Of a stretch of 9,520 bases of DNA, positions 6,294 to 9,520 are shown piece after piece. Position 1 is the stretch's first letter. Each line of letters opens with the position of its first letter. Under the pieces are notes generated by a model, which made no database searches, had not been told where the DNA came from, and was given only the letters and a program-made list of their open reading frames with translations. Origin of the DNA: Bacillota bacterium (GTDB lineage Bacteria > Bacillota > UBA4882 > UBA8346). Made by a program: the position numbers and the translations under genes. The stretch covers positions 1 through 9,520 of the forward strand of contig JANQHU010000012.1 in NCBI GenBank assembly GCA_028282485.1, given 5' to 3'.

Positions 6294-7022
6294 TTAGTTC
6301 AACTTAAATTTCAACCCACTCTGCAACCAGGTATTATTACAATCACCAGAATTGCTCGGTATTAACAAATGATTTAAATTAAATGTCAGATTCACTTTTT
6401 CATTTAGTTTAAAATCTACTCCAAGAGTAATGGGGATTCTATAAAACTCGTCCCTTCTTTCTAATAATAAATGCTCATCCGTCGCTGTTAAATAATTGAC
6501 CCCTAAAAAATAATGGGAGTAGCCAATGCAACCTCCTAAAACAGGTATAAATTGATCCGCAACATATCTGCCCCCCGCTTTGAGGAGTATTTCAAACTGA
6601 TCCTTCGCTTTAATTTTACTAATAACATTTAAAGCGACTAACTGAGAATTATCAACCCCAACTAAGTCGGTGACCCAAATATAATTAGCAGTCAGCCAAG
6701 TTTCCTCAGTTATTTTACGAGACAACTCCAAAGACCAAGGAGTTATAGTATGAATTGATTGATTAGAATCCACCTTATCATACCAATTATAAGTCATTCG
6801 CCAATGCCACTCGTTTTGAGAATAAGAAATTCCAAAAGTATGATACCGCTGAAAAGCTTCCGTAAAGATACCAGTCTGAGAATTATTAAACTTATTAAAA
6901 AATTCTAAATTAAAATCAAGGGAAAAACCATTTTTCCCCTCCGGGAAAGCTAGTCCCGGAATACCTAATAAAATGATTAATAAGAAGATCAAAGTTAGCG
7001 TCAAAAGAAATCTTTTAAACAT
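6294..7022 (-). CDS. Secreted beta-rich protein, candidate outer-membrane beta-barrel; function not recognised
   Basis: I do not recognise the family. The 242-residue product starts with a clear signal peptide: MFKR, a long hydrophobic core (about 5-23) and probable cleavage after GLA at 25. The mature part is rich in aromatic residues and reads as successive amphipathic strands with alternating polar and hydrophobic residues. Examples are HTFGISYSQNEWHWRMTYNWY, WSLELSRKI, WLTANYIWV, YRIPITLGVDF, KVNLTFNLNHLL and the final WLQSGLKFKLN. This pattern, the lack of any later membrane helix and the terminal strand suit a small outer-membrane barrel, although the last residue is Asn rather than the usual Phe. 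It has two cysteines. The ATG has CGGAGG 9 bases upstream. The gene is monocistronic, divergent from spoIIP and closed by its own terminator. A secreted beta-sandwich protein is the alternative. Confidence 0.65.
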   Translation of the reverse strand: MFKRFLLTLTLIFLLIILLGIPGLAFPEGKNGFSLDFNLEFFNKFNNSQTGIFTEAFQRYHTFGISYSQNEWHWRMTYNWYDKVDSNQSIHTITPWSLELSRKITEETWLTANYIWVTDLVGVDNSQLVALNVISKIKAKDQFEILLKAGGRYVADQFIPVLGGCIGYSHYFLGVNYLTATDEHLLLERRDEFYRIPITLGVDFKLNEKVNLTFNLNHLLIPSNSGDCNNTWLQSGLKFKLN

Positions 7023-7177
7023 ATTAAGAACCTCCGTGTCACAGCTTAAGTCCCTGATTATTACTACACGATTAATTAAAATTTAAATTATTATTCCTAA
7101 TTAATTTATCGGTAGCAGTTCTATTATTATTTAATAGCTCATAATAATATTTATGGCAGAAAGGGGATTCTACAAGA
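7023..7177. other. Divergent promoter region between the barrel-like gene and spoIIP
   Basis: This 155-base AT-rich spacer must drive both genes. It holds a perfect inverted repeat CTATTA-N5-TAATAG (7121-7137) and the ribosome binding sites of both genes. I could not find a convincing sigma-A promoter. The CATAATAAT at 7140-7148 is only a partial fit to a sigma-E -10, the factor that drives spoIIP in Bacillus subtilis. Confidence 0.4.
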
Positions 7178-8284
7178 GTGACACAATTAAATAAAAAATC
7201 TTCGAAGAACTATTTACTAAAAGCATCCTATTCTTTTATAACGAATATCATTAATATTAGTTTGCTTTTGCTTGCAATAATCAATATTGCTCATGCCGTA
7301 TTTACTGTAATGGTACCTTTGGATAATTATAGTTTTTTTAAGTTAAATGTTCAGACAAGCCGTCTATTACTAAGAAGCGGCCTTCCTTTTTTGGAAAGAA
7401 CCGCTGGCGAAGATGATCCCCTCCTCTTAGTGAATTTTAATTGGTCGGAAGTTTACTGGCGCTTTGCTGGGAATATGAAAAGTTCTAGTCCCCGTGAAAT
7501 TTTAAAAGACCAGTTATCTTTATTATCGGTAGCGATTGCCAAGCCACCGCCAATTGTCCTTGTCCCCCAAAAAATTCCGCAACCAATTCTTCCCCAACCA
7601 AAAAAAAGCAAAATACCGGAGAAAAAAGAAAATATCTCTAATTTAAAACCAAAAGCGAAAAGCCCGGTGATCTTTTTATTTCACACCCATACTTCCGAGT
7701 CCTATCTGCCAGTCAGTAATAAGACTCATAAATTAAATAAAAAAGGCGATATTGTTTTAGTGGGCCGCTATTTACAAAAAGTTTTTACCAATAAATATAA
7801 AATTAAAACCATTTATACTGAAAATATTCACGACATGGTTCCTTTTCGTGATTCTTACAAACGCTCCTATAAAACTATGGAAAAGTATCTAGCCCAACAT
7901 CCGGAAGTCAGTGTCGTTTTAGATATTCATCGCGACGCTACCCCCGGGCTAAAATATTCTTCGCTAATTAATTCTAAAAAAACCGCTCGTATCTCGATAG
8001 TTGTCGGTACTAATAAAATGGGCTTAACTCATCCTAACTGGCAAAAAAACCATCAGTTTGCGAAAAAAATCTTTACTAATTGCAATCATTACTATCCGGG
8101 CCTTTGTAATAATATTCTGGTTTCCGACGCCCGTTATAATCAACATTTACATCCCCGGTCTTTAATTATCGAGTTTGGTAACCAACATTCTGATTTACAA
8201 GAAGTCTATGCTGCCGCAGATCTTTTTGCTGACTCATTAATAAAAACCCTGACTAACGAATTAAAAGCTCCAAAAAGTGAATAA
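7178..8284 (+). CDS. spoIIP: Stage II sporulation protein P (peptidoglycan amidase/endopeptidase)
   Basis: SpoIIP works with SpoIID and SpoIIM in the DMP complex. It removes stem peptides from the septal peptidoglycan so that the mother-cell membrane can engulf the forespore. The 368-residue protein has a basic N-terminus, one transmembrane segment (about 22-46), an extracytoplasmic region, a proline-rich linker (123-142) and the catalytic domain (about 162-360). Signature residues are FHTHTSESYLP (168-178, with H169, H171 and E174), the VVLDIHRD motif with H251 (247-253), and IIEFGN with E332 (330-335). These fit the zinc-dependent SpoIIP amidase family. The start is a GTG at 7178 with AAGGGG 11 bases upstream; the nearby ATG at 7153 is out of frame. 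In B. subtilis spoIIP follows gpr, but here gpr is absent and the neighbour is a divergent barrel-like gene. Confidence 0.94.
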   Translation: MTQLNKKSSKNYLLKASYSFITNIINISLLLLAIINIAHAVFTVMVPLDNYSFFKLNVQTSRLLLRSGLPFLERTAGEDDPLLLVNFNWSEVYWRFAGNMKSSSPREILKDQLSLLSVAIAKPPPIVLVPQKIPQPILPQPKKSKIPEKKENISNLKPKAKSPVIFLFHTHTSESYLPVSNKTHKLNKKGDIVLVGRYLQKVFTNKYKIKTIYTENIHDMVPFRDSYKRSYKTMEKYLAQHPEVSVVLDIHRDATPGLKYSSLINSKKTARISIVVGTNKMGLTHPNWQKNHQFAKKIFTNCNHYYPGLCNNILVSDARYNQHLHPRSLIIEFGNQHSDLQEVYAAADLFADSLIKTLTNELKAPKSE

Positions 8285-8536
8285 ATAATTGTTTTTGGCT
8301 CATACTAAAAAAAGCGTGCGCCAACTATTCCAGTTAAATTATACATATAATACCTTTAAAAGACAACTATCTTTTAATAATTAACTTTTAAATTGTTAAA
8401 AAATGTTATTATTTTTAAACCTATATTAAAAATATACTAAATTTCTTAGCAAATTTAGAAATATTTTAATAGAAAGGAGGAATTTTTACATTTACTACGA
8501 AATACATAGAACAAAAATCTATTAAGGAGTGGTGAA
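8285..8536 (+). other. Leader and promoter region of the Pal-like gene
   Basis: The 252-base spacer between spoIIP and the co-directional Pal-like gene has no clear terminator for spoIIP; only a weak TTGGC/GCCAA pairing is seen near 8296-8326. It holds two perfect AT-rich inverted repeats: TTAAAAGA-N6-TCTTTTAA (8356-8377) and CTAAATTT-N6-AAATTTAG (8437-8458). A possible -10 TATACT (8433-8438) lacks a good -35. The strong ribosome-binding-like element at 8471-8480 has its own entry. Read-through from spoIIP cannot be excluded. Confidence 0.45.
8471..8480 (+). promoter_or_regulatory. Orphan perfect Shine-Dalgarno, STAB-SD-like element
   Basis: AGAAAGGAGG is an exact 10-base complement of the 16S rRNA 3' end usual in Bacillota (CCUCCUUUCU). 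No ATG, GTG or TTG lies at a usable distance after it. The real gene starts 57 bases downstream with its own AAGGAG (8524-8529). Known STAB-SD sites, such as the one in the Bacillus thuringiensis cry3A leader, have the same core and protect mRNA by holding a 30S subunit. The sequence match is observed; the stabilising role is inferred. Confidence 0.5.
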
Positions 8537-9520
8537 ATGCGTCAAAAATTATTACTTACTACAATCATTTGTTTAATCCTAACTTTTTCTTTAAGCATTG
8601 CGGCTTTAGGCTGCCCAAAGCCAGTTATTAATGAAATTTCTCCAGCTAGCGGGGTTACCGGAGATGCTGTGAATGTTACGATTAATGGTAGCAAAATTCG
8701 TAAAAATGCAGTGGTTAAATTAGTAAGCGAAGGCCAACCCGATATTATTGCCAGTGATATTAATGTTGTCTCAAAAAAAGAAATCAACTGCATGTTTGAT
8801 TTAAAAGGGGCAAATGTAGGCAAATGGGATTTAGTCGTCGCTAATATCGGCCGATTTTCTAAAAAGCCAAAACCCACTACTGTAGAAAATGCTTTTTCCG
8901 TTGAATATCCGGCTCCGACCATTAGTTCCGTGAACCCCGCCAAAGGCTTTAACTCACATACGCGGGTTCCGGTAGTTGTTTTTGGAACTGGTTTTAAAGA
9001 CGGGGCTTCAGTTAAATTAGTTAAAGATAATAAAAACGTGGTCGAAGCTTCTAATATCCGAGTTGTTTCCGAAACCAGCCTGACCTGTGATTTAAACTTA
9101 ACCAATGCTGGTGCTGATACATATGATTTAACGGTCACTAATGCCGACGGAAAAGGTTTTACGTTAGCTAATGGCTTTAGCGTATTAGGAGCCAAAAAAC
9201 CAACTCCGGCTCCGGCTCCCGAACCAAAAGTTAATCCTAATTCTTTATTAAAACCAATTTTCTTTGACTATGACAGCTATAGTATCCGCAATGATCAATT
9301 AACTACCTTGAAGATTAATTTGGAAGTGTTAAAGAAAAACCCCAAACTCTACGTAGTTTTAGGTGGTCATGCCGACGAAAGAGGAACTGTCAAATACAAC
9401 TTAGTGCTATCTGCCAAACGGGCTGAAGCCCTTAAAAAATACTTAGTCCAGAACGGTATTAGTTCCAGACGAATCATTCTCTTTGCCTATGGTAAGTTAC
9501 ATCCGGCTAAGAAAGGCCAT
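8537..9520 (+). CDS. Pal-like OmpA-family protein with two IPT/TIG-like domains (3' end cut by window)
   Basis: The 328 visible residues begin with a signal sequence (1-25) ending AALGC, so C26 is a likely lipidation site although the lipobox is not ideal (Ala at -3, Leu at -2). Two similar Ig-like units follow: residues 29-122 (PVINEISPASGVTGDAVNVTI...NAFSV) and 126-215 (PTISSVNPAKG...NGFSV). Both start with the I-x-x-(I/V)-x-P-x-x-G pattern of IPT/TIG domains. A PTPAPAPEP linker (222-230) leads to an OmpA/Pal domain from about 237. This has FFDYDSYSI, GGHADERGTVKYN (276-288, with D280) and KRAEALKKYL (294-303, with R295), the two residues that bind diaminopimelate in Pal. About 20 residues appear to be missing at the end. 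The protein should tether the outer membrane to peptidoglycan. AAGGAG lies 7 bases before the ATG. No tol genes are visible. Confidence 0.9.
   Translation, partial: MRQKLLLTTIICLILTFSLSIAALGCPKPVINEISPASGVTGDAVNVTINGSKIRKNAVVKLVSEGQPDIIASDINVVSKKEINCMFDLKGANVGKWDLVVANIGRFSKKPKPTTVENAFSVEYPAPTISSVNPAKGFNSHTRVPVVVFGTGFKDGASVKLVKDNKNVVEASNIRVVSETSLTCDLNLTNAGADTYDLTVTNADGKGFTLANGFSVLGAKKPTPAPAPEPKVNPNSLLKPIFFDYDSYSIRNDQLTTLKINLEVLKKNPKLYVVLGGHADERGTVKYNLVLSAKRAEALKKYLVQNGISSRRIILFAYGKLHPAKKGH

Noticed and set aside
8490..8525. Possible 11-residue leader peptide starting at ATT, 9 bases after the perfect Shine-Dalgarno, with its TAA overlapping the next Shine-Dalgarno
   Set aside because: ATT is a very rare start codon and nothing else supports translation; a ribosome-parking or mRNA-stabilising site is simpler. 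Ribosome profiling could reverse this.
8542..9195. A 217-codon open frame on the minus strand inside the Pal-like gene
   Set aside because: It is antisense to a clear IPT/OmpA coding frame, has low-complexity composition and has no ribosome binding site or family motif.
1..9520. CRISPR array, insertion sequence, tRNA or rRNA, defence system
   Set aside because: No regularly spaced repeats, transposase motifs, terminal repeats, tRNA cloverleaf or nuclease/defence domains were found; the genes are ordinary chromosomal functions.

Overview
The window is low-GC, AT-rich bacterial DNA with strong Shine-Dalgarno sites before nearly every gene and short AT-rich spacers. The content points to an anaerobic, endospore-forming member of the Bacillota that also has an outer membrane. 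A SpoIIP-type sporulation amidase and a SPOCS/DUF3794 spore-coat-type protein sit close to a Pal/OmpA-type peptidoglycan-binding protein and a predicted secreted beta-barrel. Sporulating diderm lineages such as the Halanaerobiales or their relatives would fit. The exact taxon is inference, because no rRNA or tRNA gene is present.

Left part (1-2760): the N-terminal two thirds of recJ on the minus strand, running off the left edge; an AT-rich spacer carrying the promoter of a small membrane-anchored lytic transglycosylase (plus strand); then a reverse rubrerythrin (minus strand). The last two genes converge on one shared bidirectional terminator.

Middle part (2790-6290): pyrE (plus strand) with a near-consensus promoter that fixes its start codon. 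It converges, with a 3-base gap, on a SPOCS-domain gene (minus strand). Next is the amtB-glnB nitrogen operon (minus strand), which ends in a hairpin terminator and has a palindrome-rich control region upstream of amtB.

Right part (6290-9520): a signal-peptide-bearing, beta-rich protein of unknown function (minus strand), divergent from spoIIP (plus strand). Last is a Pal-like protein (plus strand), cut by the right edge, that carries two IPT/TIG-like domains between its signal peptide and its OmpA domain. Its leader contains an exact 10-base complement of the usual Bacillota 16S rRNA 3' end, about 57 bases upstream of the start codon, resembling the STAB-SD elements that stabilise some Bacillus mRNAs.

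Three themes recur: the cell envelope (transglycosylase, SpoIIP, Pal-like tether, barrel), nitrogen and pyrimidine metabolism (AmtB, PII, PyrE), and stress or repair (reverse rubrerythrin, RecJ). No mobile element, CRISPR array, tRNA or rRNA was seen. No wholly unknown multigene system is evident. The most unusual items are the IPT-Pal architecture with its leader and the unrecognised barrel-like protein.
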